Source of the DNA: Bisporella sp. PMI_857
Taxonomy: Eukaryota; Ascomycota; Leotiomycetes; Helotiales; Helotiaceae
Direction of reading: 5' to 3'
Assembly: GCA_021307315.1 (NCBI GenBank)
Contig: JAJSPD010000096.1
Location: 62,001 to 126,000, forward strand
Length of the DNA: 64,000 bases
Shown: positions 46,634 through 57,712 of the stretch, one piece after another
Layout: every line of letters starts with the position of its first letter
How positions within the stretch are numbered: the first letter of the stretch is position 1
Notes under the pieces: model-generated
Database searches by the model: none
What the model was told of the DNA's origin: nothing
The model's input: the letters and a program-made list of their open reading frames with translations, nothing else
Made by a program: the position numbers and the translations under genes

Positions 46634-47911
46634 GGTTTCTATAGCCTGGTTACGTTGAGTTTGAATGAATGTTCTTCGTTATGGAGGATCTACAATATAA
46701 TTTGCAGTCTTGTTTGTTCTGTTCACGCCCAAAAGCTGGGCGAGGCTGAAGTCAAGTTGGGTGCCTTGATTCGGCAGGAACCTGGTGAAGCGGCCAAGCA
46801 GGGAAAGTGCAGGTCTCCAATGTCACGTGAATAACCCCCGATTGTTTTGTAGTCGAGCAATGAATTGCATATCATGATTCACTTTCCTTGATATGCGGCG
46901 AAACTCACTTGCATGTTTGAAATCATATCACAAAAGAGGACAAATAGCACCGCATCCATAATGCCAATGTGTTGCGAGACGTTAGGTGGGGTGGAGGCCC
47001 AACTGAGCTCAGTTGGACCTCCACCTGACCTGCCGACCTATGTGGTGCAATCTAACCTACAATATCTTCTTGAGCATGTCTTGAGCAGGTGCGGTCCAGC
47101 CTGACCGAATACGATTAAATCTGACCTGGTGTATCTTTCCCATAGTTCAAACAATTCACGTATCCGAGATCTGTAGGTATTTCCTGACTCTCTTGCTTGT
47201 CGGGTGCTTCGTCCCGCTTCTCATGTGCTTGCTGCCTCATTCACTTCCTTCCAGGGTTCGTGTTAGCGAGGTGTGGATCCTCGCCCCTTTTCAAGCCTCT
47301 TGGTTTCCCCAGACGAAAAGTCGCCTTTCATCCCTGCATGGGTATTCCAACACGCTTTACATGCGTCTCTTTCTAAACCTATTCTGCACATATCGAAAGA
47401 TTCAAGCCAGAACCATCGTCAGTACAAAGCCTGGAAAGCAAAGGGCTTCACCTGAAAAAAAAAAAGCTTCAAAGGCAGCCGAGCATCTTTTTGAAGATGA
47501 AGGGACAGTATACAACCTGTAAATCCCTCTCGAGATTTGAGAACCGCCTGAGTGGAATATAGTGCTTGACCAATTCTAACCTGTATATTCCGTATTTGGT
47601 AACTTCAAAGGCACATCTTCCTAGGTACACACTACAAGGACGCAGCTCTTTGTGACTATGCCCATTTATCCGGATGTAATACACATTTAAGTGAAATGCA
47701 GGGCCATAACTTTACAACGGTCTGAGTCTTGAAAAATTATAAGAAAGGCCCTTCCCCCGAGCCATATTTTGAGATCTCTTGCGTCCTCCGACCTATCAAC
47801 TTTGCCCACGTACCTCACAGCCTCATCTCACCGACTATCTTGAAATTTCTGCACTACTGCAACTTTTATGCCCCCTTCCAGAATTAAGCAATCAGCCAGA
47901 GCTTGAACGCC
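46634..47911. other. Intergenic with a 36-bp palindrome
   Basis: No supported gene. Holds the near-perfect palindrome at 46990-47025 and a CT-rich upstream region for the zinc-finger gene. Confidence 0.5.
46990..47025. repeat. 36-bp near-perfect palindrome
   Basis: GGTGGAGGCCCAACTGAG followed by CTCAGTTGGACCTCCACC; the arms match at 17 of 18 positions with no loop. Could form a cruciform, or be a dimeric protein-binding site or an element remnant. Confidence 0.8.
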
Positions 47912-48427
47912 ATGGCAGGCATACCCATGTCCATTACGCAGTCTCATGCAGAGGCTGCTACCGGGTAAGTTTTTTTTTTTTTTCCTGCTAAGTTCAGATT
48001 ACACAGGCTCCGCAATTTGGAGCCGCAACAGTCCATCCAACTAGCTCCTCATCATACCCCTGGTGTATCATACCCTACCACTGCAGTCCCCACTTCGGTT
48101 ACACATATTCTTGCACACAACCACTCACTTATCTTCGCCACCCATATTCATGCTCACAACACTTCTCCTACCTCTACCGTCCACACTGCTTCGGCTCTAC
48201 AGCCTTCAGTGCCGACTCAGCCCTCCACTCCACGACACCTCTGCAATATCTGCCCCGCGACCTTCAAACGGACCTGTGATCTCCGCCGTCACTACAAAAA
48301 GCATTTCCCCAGCCAGAAAATGTATGCTTGCATAGAACCAGGCTGTAACCGCGTTGGCGCAAATGCTTTCTATCGCAATGATAAACTGATTTCTCATTTG
48401 CGACAGAAGCATGGTCTCCAGATCTAA
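47912..48427 (+). CDS. Small C2H2 zinc finger protein
   Basis: Exons are 47912-47964 and 48007-48427, with a 42-nt intron holding a T13 tract (GTAAGT..CACAG), giving 157 aa. The Ser/Thr/His/Pro-rich N-terminal half is probably disordered. The C-terminal half has two fingers: CNICPATFKRTCDLRRHYKK (C-x2-C..H) and a longer one with CIEPGCNR through HLRQKH at the very end. The pattern matches many fungal proteins with paired C2H2 fingers thought to bind DNA. ATG 47912 is chosen because the second exon has no ATG before the fingers. Targets unknown. Confidence 0.75.
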
Positions 48428-48910
48428 GCTCTATCTAACGAAGTATACCGTTTTTAAGCCACTTAAGTGTGGGTCTTGTTGCTTGGGAATACTATCTTTA
48501 TGGTCATATACTTTTTCCTTTTATCTGGCCGTTTTTTCCTTGGATTCTATCTATTTTCTTGTGCGCTTTTAGCTGGGTGAAGGAAGTCTGATGGAGGTGT
48601 GGTTGCCTTGCATGTTGATGACGCGACGGAATTTTATGTTTTCATATATAGTGGGATTAGCCCATCACTAAAATTTCTTCGCACAGTTGTAATTCAATTG
48701 CACAAGATCTTCAGAACTCTCTTCTTCATGTCTAACTATCTTGGATTCTGAATAAAAAACTCTAACGTGTCGCTTGAGCCCCCTTTTCTTGCCCCACATT
48801 ACACTCCTATTGAGAAAATAAAGGCCGACCCACAAGTAATAACTGGTAAGTGAATTGCAAGAAGCCATTAACATCCCTCATCACGAGTATGCGTCCATCG
48901 CCCCAGCATT
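48428..48910. other. Intergenic, convergent 3' regions
   Basis: No gene recognised. Confidence 0.5.
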
Positions 48911-50030
48911 TCAAGGATGCCACGCCTTCCACACTTGCATACCAGCCTCTATACTCTGCACTAAGCCAAAGAAGACCGTTAGAGACAATACCACCGCCGC
49001 AACCCAGAATGTATACCACTGCACGCGTTTTCTTTGATCGAACCACCATTGCGAAATAGTGCTTGGCTCCACTTCGTCGAAGAACTCTTTGAGGATGACA
49101 ATCCTGTCATGCCAGAACTTGAAATTCTCGATCTGTCGCTCTTCTAGCTGTAGCCGGTTACAGCGGAGGAGTTGCTTGTCGAAGATCTCGCCATTGTCAG
49201 TAAATGTCTTTTTGAGCCATTTTCTAGTCTCAGGGTCGGGTGGAAAGAGTAGTGAAAGCGTTTTCAAAGCCTCTTCTATGAAGCCAGTAGGATAAATGTC
49301 GCTGGATATTATTTAGTCTTCGATTTTAGAAGTTTTTTGCACTTTTGTGTAGCGGCAAAACTCACTTTGTTTTCTGGGCTTGGAGAAATGATTTATATTG
49401 AAAGATAGAAAGCTCCTTATTATCTTCGTCTAGTCGAAGGTGGTCAGCCAAGTTCCTGGTCCAGTGGAACTTGATGCCAGCTATGTGTTCTAAGTTCCTG
49501 ATGTTGAAGATCTTCTGCAGCTTGATGTTTTTATCGCCATACTGTACTGCCCCGCTGTATTGGCTTGCAAGAAACGATTTAATATCGCTTCTATTCCATG
49601 GCGGGTAAGAAGGTCTGTTACTAACACCAAGAGGTTGGACGGGCAAATCCATCATCAAGAATAGTTGAACAGCGAGATCGATGGAAGCTTCTACCCGCTT
49701 TGCTCTAGCCATTTCAGTCTCTCCAGGAGTACTTTTCAATTCCCCATTTAATCTGTGCTTGATGGTGTCGCGAGGAATGGATCGCTTCAAATCTTGGGCG
49801 ATGTTGACAATATCTTGGTGCATCGTAATAGAGATCTCGAGGCCCGCAAAAATCCACGCTTCAGAGTATACCTTGAAGTAAGCATCGAAGTCATATTGAT
49901 CTCCGTGAGTATTCGAGCCTACAATGTTGATATCCCACAATTTCTCCAGGAGGATGATTCTGAGGTCGCCTCCCAAAGTAGCTGTGTGGTTTTGACTCTT
50001 TAGGTCGTTATTAGTTACTTGTACAATCAT
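48911..50030 (-). CDS. Conserved fungal protein with a C-terminal membrane segment
   Basis: Exons are 50030-49366 and 49301-48911, with a 64-nt intron (GTGAGT..ATCCAG), giving 351 aa. The body is soluble and helical, with the stretch IKFHWTRNLADHLRLDEDNK, then YPTGFIEEALKTLSLLFPP, FWHDRIVILKEFFDE, and a single hydrophobic segment near the end (WYTFWVAAVVLSLTVFFGLV, about residues 317-336) followed by a short tail ending WHP. I recognise the pattern as a widespread uncharacterised family of filamentous fungi, but no function is known to me. The orientation suggests tail-anchoring. It is divergently transcribed from the HET-like/peptidase gene across 308 bp, so the two could share regulatory sites. 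Confidence 0.75.
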
Positions 50031-50338
50031 CCTACAGAATTAGGACAAATACAAGAATATGAGCGCAGTTCCGGCCGCCGGGAAAGTTATTTGTAGAGAG
50101 AGGAGACTAAGCTGAAAGCCTTTGGTCTCTGCCTTGCAGCCTTGCAGGTGCATACACCCCATTAATGCATTTCACTGGCGAGTGGTTCCCTTTCAATTCT
50201 AAGGCTTCTAGTAACACAAGACAAACTGCGCCTCAATTTTGCAAGTAGAAAACATATTCTGGTGATGCCCCACCCTCATCCCCGCCTGTAGTCTCTCTAC
50301 CATTCCGACATTTCACTTGCCCCTGTGATAGTTATACC
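50031..50338. promoter_or_regulatory. Shared 308-bp divergent promoter region
   Basis: The only space between the start codons of the membrane protein gene (minus) and the HET-like/peptidase gene (plus), so it must hold both promoters. No specific binding motif identified; an ACCATTCCGACA/CCCCTG stretch precedes the plus-strand start. Confidence 0.55.
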
Positions 50339-52665
50339 ATGACAACAATTTTAAAAACAACCACGTCGTCGGAGAAAGGCCATATCTACTCTGGACCATC
50401 CACAGCGATGGATCGTATATTACCAGAGAGTTTAAAAAGGAAGCTACAGGTGTTAACAAAAATAGGCGAAATATTGGTAATGGAGCCAACAGAAGAAATC
50501 CGTGACAGATTTGAGCTAGCAGATGAATTGATTCGCTCTTTCATCTGGAATCATAGCCAGAAAACGCACCATAGAGTCAATTGGAGGCCATATATGATTG
50601 GAGAGACGGAAGAAAAGTCAACACCTACAATTATATTTTGGTGCGAGGATCAGCACTGCCGAAAATGTAGGCAGATGGTCGTGGGTGGTCTTACTGCAGA
50701 GAGAACTTTAACAAAATCATTTCCGGAATTTCGTTTAGAACACGCTTCAAGGCGCCCTGATTTTGGCAAGATTCGTCGATATACTTCCGGAGGAGGTGTT
50801 GCCAAACACGTCAGAGAATTGGAAGGAATGGAGGAGAACGAGGCCACACAACCGACTAGATTCTTTGGCTTGCCCGGTTATCCATATCAAAAACTACAGC
50901 CTGGCGAGTGCAGAATGATTGATTTGGATCCGGGACAACTCGAAGAAGATTTATACATAAAATTCAAAATTGATTCGGTTTATGATGAATATGAGGCATT
51001 CTCATATGGAGGAGCTGATGGTCCAAGTTCGACGACAGAGACATTGAATGTGGGCCAAGAAGGGTATAGAATTCCGAGTGCACTTGGGGATGAATTGAGA
51101 AAGCTGCGTCTAAAAGACAAACGTAGATCGATCTGGATAGATGCTCTGTGTATCGATCCCGGCGATAGCGGTGAGCTTCGTTTTCAATATGTAAGCGTGC
51201 CACCTTGGGAGGATGTAAAACAACCTGCAGGAATTCGAACAGTTCGGACTACGTTGCCAGTCCTGGGGATAAAAGCATTAGTACATGATAATTGGAACGG
51301 CAGAAGAGAGATTCCAATAACACTGGGAGGGCTGGTCTTTGCTGGAGATGTAACCTGTATCCTCACTACCGGCCATGCTTTCTTACCACACAACACTGCG
51401 GAGAAAGAACCTAGAGGGGAAGAGGCCTTGGAAGCCGGTGGAGAAGATTTTTTTGAGTGGAGCATCGATGATTGTCATGTGGTGGATGCATCAAAAATCA
51501 AACACGTTGCGGATTTATCGGAAGACTTAGATAAAGTAAAAATCGCCACAGGAATGCTCGACGGAAGAGAAACTTTCCCTGATTCTAGTCCAGGACCTTC
51601 TTCATCAGTTGGCCGTGAGGATTGCCTTCGAAGCGTTATCACTTTTCCATACTGGGCAGTATCATCTAAATTTGATGGAGGTCCATTATCTAGCTTCGAC
51701 TTCACACTTCTGTTCATTCAAAAACATTACGAGGTAATATTCCAAGGTATGGCTAACACTAACAGACTCATGGCCAGCCTTGATAAATCTGTTGAAACTG
51801 AACCTCAGCCTGCATTAATGGTCAAGAAGAGGAATCCTACCTATCCAGTTATCGCAGTCCTCGGATCTTCAGGCATTGTTAGAGGCAGCATATCCAGCAC
51901 TCCAACATCTGTGTATGATCCATCATTTTCAACCTTTACCGAGATCTGGACAGCCTATCTCGAAGGAGAGGTGGTTCGAGGAGACTGTGGATCCTGGGTT
52001 CTGGATCTAGAAACAGGCTGCTTGTTGGGTCATATTGTTTCTGGAAGTTCGGATATGGGTGGGGTGAACATTTTTCCGGCTAAGGAGATATTCGACAATT
52101 TTGAGCGCCTGACGGGCACGAAATTGTCACTGTTTGCTGGCCACCTATCAAAACGCAAGATTTATGGCCAATACACTAGTACCAACAGTTTTGTAAACTT
52201 AATAATGAAGGATCTTTTGGAATATGGAGGAGTAAAAATTGAAACGAGAGGAGAGAGTGAATATGTTGAAAATATGGCAGACAAAAAAGTCAACTTTGCA
52301 ACACTAGAAGACTGGACGACGCCGAGCCCCTCTACAAGTGGTACGTACATCATGCTAACGCCATACCTCTTAGCTAATTTCTACCAGATGACAATTTGGA
52401 TTCACCAACAGCGGCTACTGAAGAAGAATCAGCACGACGGCGAACGGACCTGAAATATGTTACAAGACATCAACCTGAAGATGTAAACCGCACTATCGTG
52501 CTTCCTTCTCAAATAGCGCATCTGGAGAGTGGTTTTGATAGCGATTTCATGAAAGATGAGGCCCTTGGTGATGGAAGCCAAACAAAGGATCTACTTACAA
52601 GAGATATCGACGTATCACGTAATAAGGACCAGCAGGCTAAGAATCATGGGGTAAATAAAGATTAG
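50339..52665 (+). CDS. Truncated HET-like domain fused to a PA-clan peptidase-like domain
   Basis: Exons are 50339-52340 and 52388-52665 (47-nt intron), giving 759 aa. Residues about 181-278 look like the first part of a HET domain: YQKLQPGECRMIDLDPGQ, YDEYEAFSYGG (HET: YxALSYxWG), IPSALGDELRKLR, SIWIDALCIDPGD (HET: WIDAiCINQxD). The rest of the HET core is absent. From about 325 the protein resembles a chymotrypsin-fold peptidase: VTCILTTGHAFLP (His346), SSFDFTLLFI (Asp454), VRGDCGSWVLD (Cys550), then GCLLGHIVSGSS and PAKEIF. The triad would be His-Asp-Cys, with Cys replacing the Ser of the common GDSGS. The tail is acidic and disordered. HET-like region and peptidase assignment are from motifs only. 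Possible roles: a proteolytic effector or guard in fungal non-self response. Confidence 0.65.
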
Positions 52666-53373
52666 AAAAAATTCCTCCATCATTCTTCTAGCAAAAGGCT
52701 AGCAAAGGACAAGAAAGAGCTAAGGCTGGATAGTTAGGGTTATGTTCCATGATCATATTTTTCCTACATTTCAAAAATGGAAACGTTGGTTTCAATACTC
52801 GCTGGTTCTTCTTGAAAGACCCTCATATTGTGATATCCAGACAGGTTAGCAAGATACCAGGATCTCTCGCTCAATCCCTTGATATAAAGTCGTGAACGGG
52901 TCTTCAGGAAATACCCTACACACGGTCGAATTATTTCAATTAACCACCGCACAAAACTCCCCCATCAATTCATCTCCTTCGCACTCGAGAACAAGGTCTT
53001 CAAGTACTCTTCACGGTACTTCATGTTCCAAGCGACTTCCGCTATTCCACTAAGATAACGGACAAGATAAAGTATCTCATGATGGGAAAATAGGATGTCT
53101 GATTAAAGAAGCGGAGGGAATTTGATCCGAGAGGTATAAATAGCCCATGGTGAGCCGAATGCTACTTGATTCTTACATGATCTAGACAACCAGAGGGATC
53201 TCCTACCGGTATCTCCTACCTAGGGAATTCACCAACACACAACCGCATGCAACAAAAGAAAAATAGACGTTCAATCGTAACTCATAAATCCATGCCTTGG
53301 TACATTCTATCCTCAGAAAGTTGCCTCCCAAAGCCTTTCTATGAAAATCACACTGTTCCAAGCCCAAATCCGA
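52666..53373. other. Intergenic, nothing recognised
   Basis: 3' regions of convergent genes; no supported frame. Confidence 0.5.
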
Positions 53374-55238
53374 TCACGCTTCTCTCTCTCCTTTCCGCCA
53401 TCTCCAGAACCCGCGCAGTCCTCGATATCTTCCCCGCTCCGCCTCCGCCTCCATGAACCTCTCTCGTTCACGTTCCCACCTGTTGATTCCGGCCCCGATC
53501 TCCACTTTCCCAGGAATGGCACTTGGGCTCATGGGTCCTATGGGAGGGACGGCCTTTTCTCTTCCATCCCGGATCGTGATCTTCGTTGGCAGCGCCGAGC
53601 TTGACTTTGAACTCTCGAGTCGAGGAGAAGGGCGGATGTGCGGATAGGCAGATGATGCGTTTCGGGCTGGTGGGGGGAAGAATGTGTAGTTAGTAGATGG
53701 CCTTGTAACAGATGGAAATTTAGAGCTGGAGGGAGGTGAGGTGAGCGATTGAGTCGTCAGACGGGAGTGAGATTTTGTTGTGCGCATGGGGCGGCGCGAG
53801 GGGTGAGGCGGGGCCGAGAAGTTTATGGTTGCAAATGGTGAAGATGCCTTTGAAGAGGACACGGGTGGAGAGCGAAGTGGTTCTGAGAGGGCTAGAGGTG
53901 ATGGGCGACGTCGATTGTTTCTTGTTTGCGTGAGCGGTATTGGGCTTGTACTTGGGATTTTCGCCCCATTACCATACGTGATAAGAAATGGATCCTCTAG
54001 CAAATCTAACCCTTGCGAAAGTTGCAGTGGTTTGGGAATAGGCCGCCTCCGACCTGTTGGGGTTGGGGTTGTTGGTGGCGTAGACTGAAGCAACGGCCCG
54101 ATTTGTAAAAGCGGTGGTGTTTGTGGAGCTGCTTTTTGAAGGCTTGTCCTGTTGAAGCTCGAAATGGCAGGGGTGGGTGGCGAGTACTTTGCTTTCTTCT
54201 CAGGCGCAGTTTGTGGCCGGTGGATGTGGGCACAATAGTCAATACGGTGTTGAAGACTTTCTGTCCTCTGCCTGAGAATTTGGGTTGCTTCTTCAGCTGC
54301 AATCGCCCGTTCAAGCAGGAGACGGTTATCTGCTTCGATGGCAATTATGTTCTCGATAGCTGCAGCGGCTCGTAACTGTATCTTTTGGTTAGTTTGACTT
54401 AAAAAATAGTCCACAAAAGCCTGAATTGCGTAAATGAACTGTGGAGTAAAGAAGCGTGTCCATTAAAAGCATTGCTCAAGAACAGACAGATCTTCACAAG
54501 TAAAGAACTATAACCCCCCGATGATCTCATCCAACATTCGCCTTAATTGAATGGTAACGTGAACACCAACGTTGTAATTATTGCCGCCGCGTGAGAGAAT
54601 CTTAAAATAAAAGCCATCTATATTACACAACTAAAATATATGACTTGCGGTGACAATACCAGCCGAAAGATTGAAATCAAAAGAACGTAGGAAGTTGCAA
54701 TATCTTAACCTACAGAGAATTCTGGCCGTCTCAGCTCATTGACGTACGACGGTTCGGCAACGGCAGGCTTAACTGCTGATATCGAGAACGGCCGTCGAGC
54801 ACTAGCAATTGCAGATGTGTCTTCTAGCTCTACCGCAGGGGTTTCATCTTTGGATGATTTGACCGAGGCTATGGAGGAGTTTGGAGAAAAAGAGGTTGGA
54901 GAACTAAACAAAGAATTTGGCGAGTTGATCGACGAGTTAGGTGATTCCGCTGGATACGCCGACGGTAGCTCAAAGACCGAATCAACAGCAGTACCAGGCG
55001 TTGGCCCTGGTGAGGCGGACAAGTCTTGAATGTGGCGGATTGAACCAAAGTCCCAATGCTTAACATCAGGCATTGAGACGAGGAGGCTCAGGCTAGGCAC
55101 CTCATGAGCGGAATTTGATATCTTTCGACGTTGATACATCTCCGGTCGGTCGAAATCGTGACATTCATATGTTCTTCTGAGAACAGAATCGGTGGATACT
55201 GAGTCTCTCAGACACAGCTGGGACGCTACATGAGGCAT
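53374..55238 (-). CDS. Disordered Ser/Pro-rich protein with a coiled-coil segment
   Basis: Exons are 55238-54714 and 54420-53374, giving 523 aa. The 293-nt intron (donor TCT|GTAGGT, acceptor ATTCAG) is long for this window but holds no coding frame and keeps phase. I start at MPHVASQL; the open frame upstream has no ATG. The N-terminal part (about 1-175) is Ser/Pro-rich with SPNSS repeats. Exon 2 opens with a probable coiled coil (QLRAAAAIENIIAIEADNRL, then LLERAIAAEEATQILRQR), followed by a long basic Ser/Thr/Pro region with TPPTTPTPT and SPIPL stretches, and a charged end WERERERFMEAEAERGRYRG. No catalytic motif. Function unknown. Confidence 0.55.
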
Positions 55239-56692
55239 GGTGGCTTCAAACAGAAACGATGCTGACTTGGTAAACAAGCTTCCTATCCGGGTGAATTGGA
55301 TGATTGTCTGACGAGCTTAATGCCTCGTAACTTTCATGGGTGATCTGAAATACATCAGAAGCACGTGAATATGACCTTGGGAGCGTCTCAGTGCTATTTG
55401 CTTGTCAGAGAGGCTCATGGATGTGATGCAGGGAGATAAGGAAATGATGATACATACTAGAATAGATATTCCCTTTGCGGATCTGGTAAGATATACTACT
55501 TATACCGTCGTACATGAGGGTTGACATGGAATCAGCCTAACATCCCCAACATGCAAGATTCCGTGGACACATCAGAGTTATAGGGCAACATCAATAGATG
55601 CTGGCCCAGAGAACGGCCTTGGATCCTCTCCACTGTACCAGGATGAACACATCATTCTTGTTCCAACGACACGGCACAAGTGAGGACAGTGCGCCCAGAT
55701 CATGGAGATGGGGCCCGGGAGACAGATTGGCGGTGGTTGTTTCGGGGGAGTGGGTGCGAATAGGAAGTTGGCATGAATCCGCGTTGGTAGCCACGGTGGA
55801 AGTTTTAACCGCCCAACACAAGTGACTGGGGGTTGCAGGCACGGCCATCACCCAACTGTGGAAGAACAGCCACGGCATTAAGTGGGTGAGAGTAACAGAT
55901 TGATTAGAGGAGCATTGCAGCTATTACAGGGAGCCATTTACAGGAACGTGGTGGGTGTGGGTGTGGGTGAGGTTGTGTTTGTGGAAGCAGTGTATAGTCT
56001 CAGTTTGGACAAATGGAGGTCTGGGCTTTGTTTGCATAGCTTCATAGATCTATGTATAGAGTCTGGCATAGGAGAGATCTTCTGGAGAACATGAATATAA
56101 TATAAACTGCATTTACCCACCTTCCTCAAATGTGGTAATGGTATCAACTACCTTGCACAAATCCGGTTTCAATACACGAAATGTCGAAGCACCAAGCTAG
56201 CTTCAGAGGGATCCCATCCATCCATTAGGATTATAGTTCAGTTATAGAGCCAATGTGCCTCCCCATCAAGCAGCATGATTTGAGTCACTGGTTAGGGGCT
56301 AAGTGGCCGGCATGTGCGTGAGATTGACTCAATATTTCGATTTCTTCCTTCCATTGAGTTGGATATCAAAGTGGACGTGGAAGTGGTCGTGGTTGCTGCT
56401 CACTCGATCAAGATTTGATAAGGGAATATAATGTGATCCCTGAATAGAGGGGAATGATTGAGGCTGAGAGGCCCTGAAGCAGCCACCAGAACCCCCCTGG
56501 AGTCAGCACTGTCAACACTGTAAAAGCTAAGCGTTTAGGCGTTCTTAGCGATTCGCTCGCTAACTCATATCCCCACCTCGCGAGCCAATCCCAAGCACCA
56601 AGGAAACTTTTTGGCACACTCGTCCAACACTCATTGTTTGACAAACTGCAAATAAGCTCCTTTTCGATCTGCCGAATCAAATCTAGCAGATC
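55239..56692. other. Intergenic, upstream regions of two divergent genes
   Basis: No gene with support; a minus-strand 110-codon frame (56408-56740) overlaps the start of the FHA gene and is taken as chance. Confidence 0.55.
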
Positions 56693-57712
56693 ATGGAGCC
56701 ATCCCCCTATGACACAGGCGAACGTCGGAGTTGGCGGCATCGATCAAGGTCCCGCGATTCTGGGGAGGAGAGACGGCGCACACGACACAGACGAGACCGT
56801 GGAGGGGAGGATGTTGGTAAAAGTCGTGGAGGCAGGGATAACGCGCCTAAGGAACGACGCGACAGGGAGAGGGAACGAGACAGGCGGTCTGTAGACATGA
56901 GGGACAGGTATGAGGAAGGAGAGAGGGCGAGGAAGCGCCGGCGGTCGCATAGTCCAAGGCACAAAGCTGATCGAAGACGGCATCATGACTACGAATCGGA
57001 GCATCGAAGTAGAAGAGAGCGGTCTATAGATCATCCACGCGATAGAGACACTCGGCACAAAAGTCGAAAGGATCGCTCACCAGAACGTAAGGCTTCCAGG
57101 CAGAGCTCGGTCGATATTCAGGTCAGTCGAAGAAGCAATGGCCCACTTCCTTCACAAGCTACGGCTTTTGAAAATGGCGATTCCACTGCGCTAGTCGTGT
57201 CTGGTGACAAAGCCTTACCAGAGAAAGAAAAGCCAAACTTTACTGCAACAGGTTTATTGGCAGCGGCATCAAACTCTGTCGCAGCCGCTGATGGTACATC
57301 GATCGTCCTCAAGTATCACGAGCCTCCAGAAGCACGCAAGCCTGCTGCCAAGGATATATGGAAGTTGTTTGTGTTTAAAGGAAGCGACATCGTGGAGACC
57401 ATCGAACTGGGACTTCGAAGCTGCTGGTTAGTGGGCAGAGAGCTGGCAGTGGTAGACATGCCAGCAGAGCATCCGAGTATTAGCAAACAACACGCAGTCA
57501 TCCAATTCCGGTATATCGAGAAGAGGAATGAGTTTGGGGATAAGCTGGGCAAGGTGCGGCCATATCTGATCGACCTGGACTCTGCCAATGGAACGTTACT
57601 CAATAATGAACAGGTGGAGGCTAGTCGATACTTCGAGCTGCGGGACAAGGACATGATTCAGTTTGGGCACAGCACCAGAGAATATGTTCTGATGCTATCG
57701 CCGAAGGACTAG
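56693..57712 (+). CDS. FHA-domain RS-rich protein, SNIP1/Pml1 homolog
   Basis: Intronless, 339 aa. Residues 1-150 are Arg/Ser/Asp-rich with RS/RD/RE repeats, typical of splicing proteins. A linker reads KPNFTATGLLAAASNSV, then VLKYHEPPEARKP just before the FHA fold (about 222-335). FHA phosphothreonine-binding residues are visible: GRE (248-250), S264-x2-H267, and S297-A-N-G-T301. The order and the LKYxEPPEARxP signature match SNIP1 (animals), Dawdle (plants) and Pml1 (yeast RES complex), which acts in spliceosomal retention and splicing. Nuclear. Two upstream ATGs are absent in frame, so the start is firm. This is the most conserved housekeeping gene in the window. Confidence 0.9.
   Translation: MEPSPYDTGERRSWRHRSRSRDSGEERRRTRHRRDRGGEDVGKSRGGRDNAPKERRDRERERDRRSVDMRDRYEEGERARKRRRSHSPRHKADRRRHHDYESEHRSRRERSIDHPRDRDTRHKSRKDRSPERKASRQSSVDIQVSRRSNGPLPSQATAFENGDSTALVVSGDKALPEKEKPNFTATGLLAAASNSVAAADGTSIVLKYHEPPEARKPAAKDIWKLFVFKGSDIVETIELGLRSCWLVGRELAVVDMPAEHPSISKQHAVIQFRYIEKRNEFGDKLGKVRPYLIDLDSANGTLLNNEQVEASRYFELRDKDMIQFGHSTREYVLMLSPKD

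Noticed and set aside
56408..56740. Minus-strand frame with Trp-rich C-terminus
   Set aside because: It overlaps the 5' end of the well-supported FHA gene and shows no motif; probably chance.
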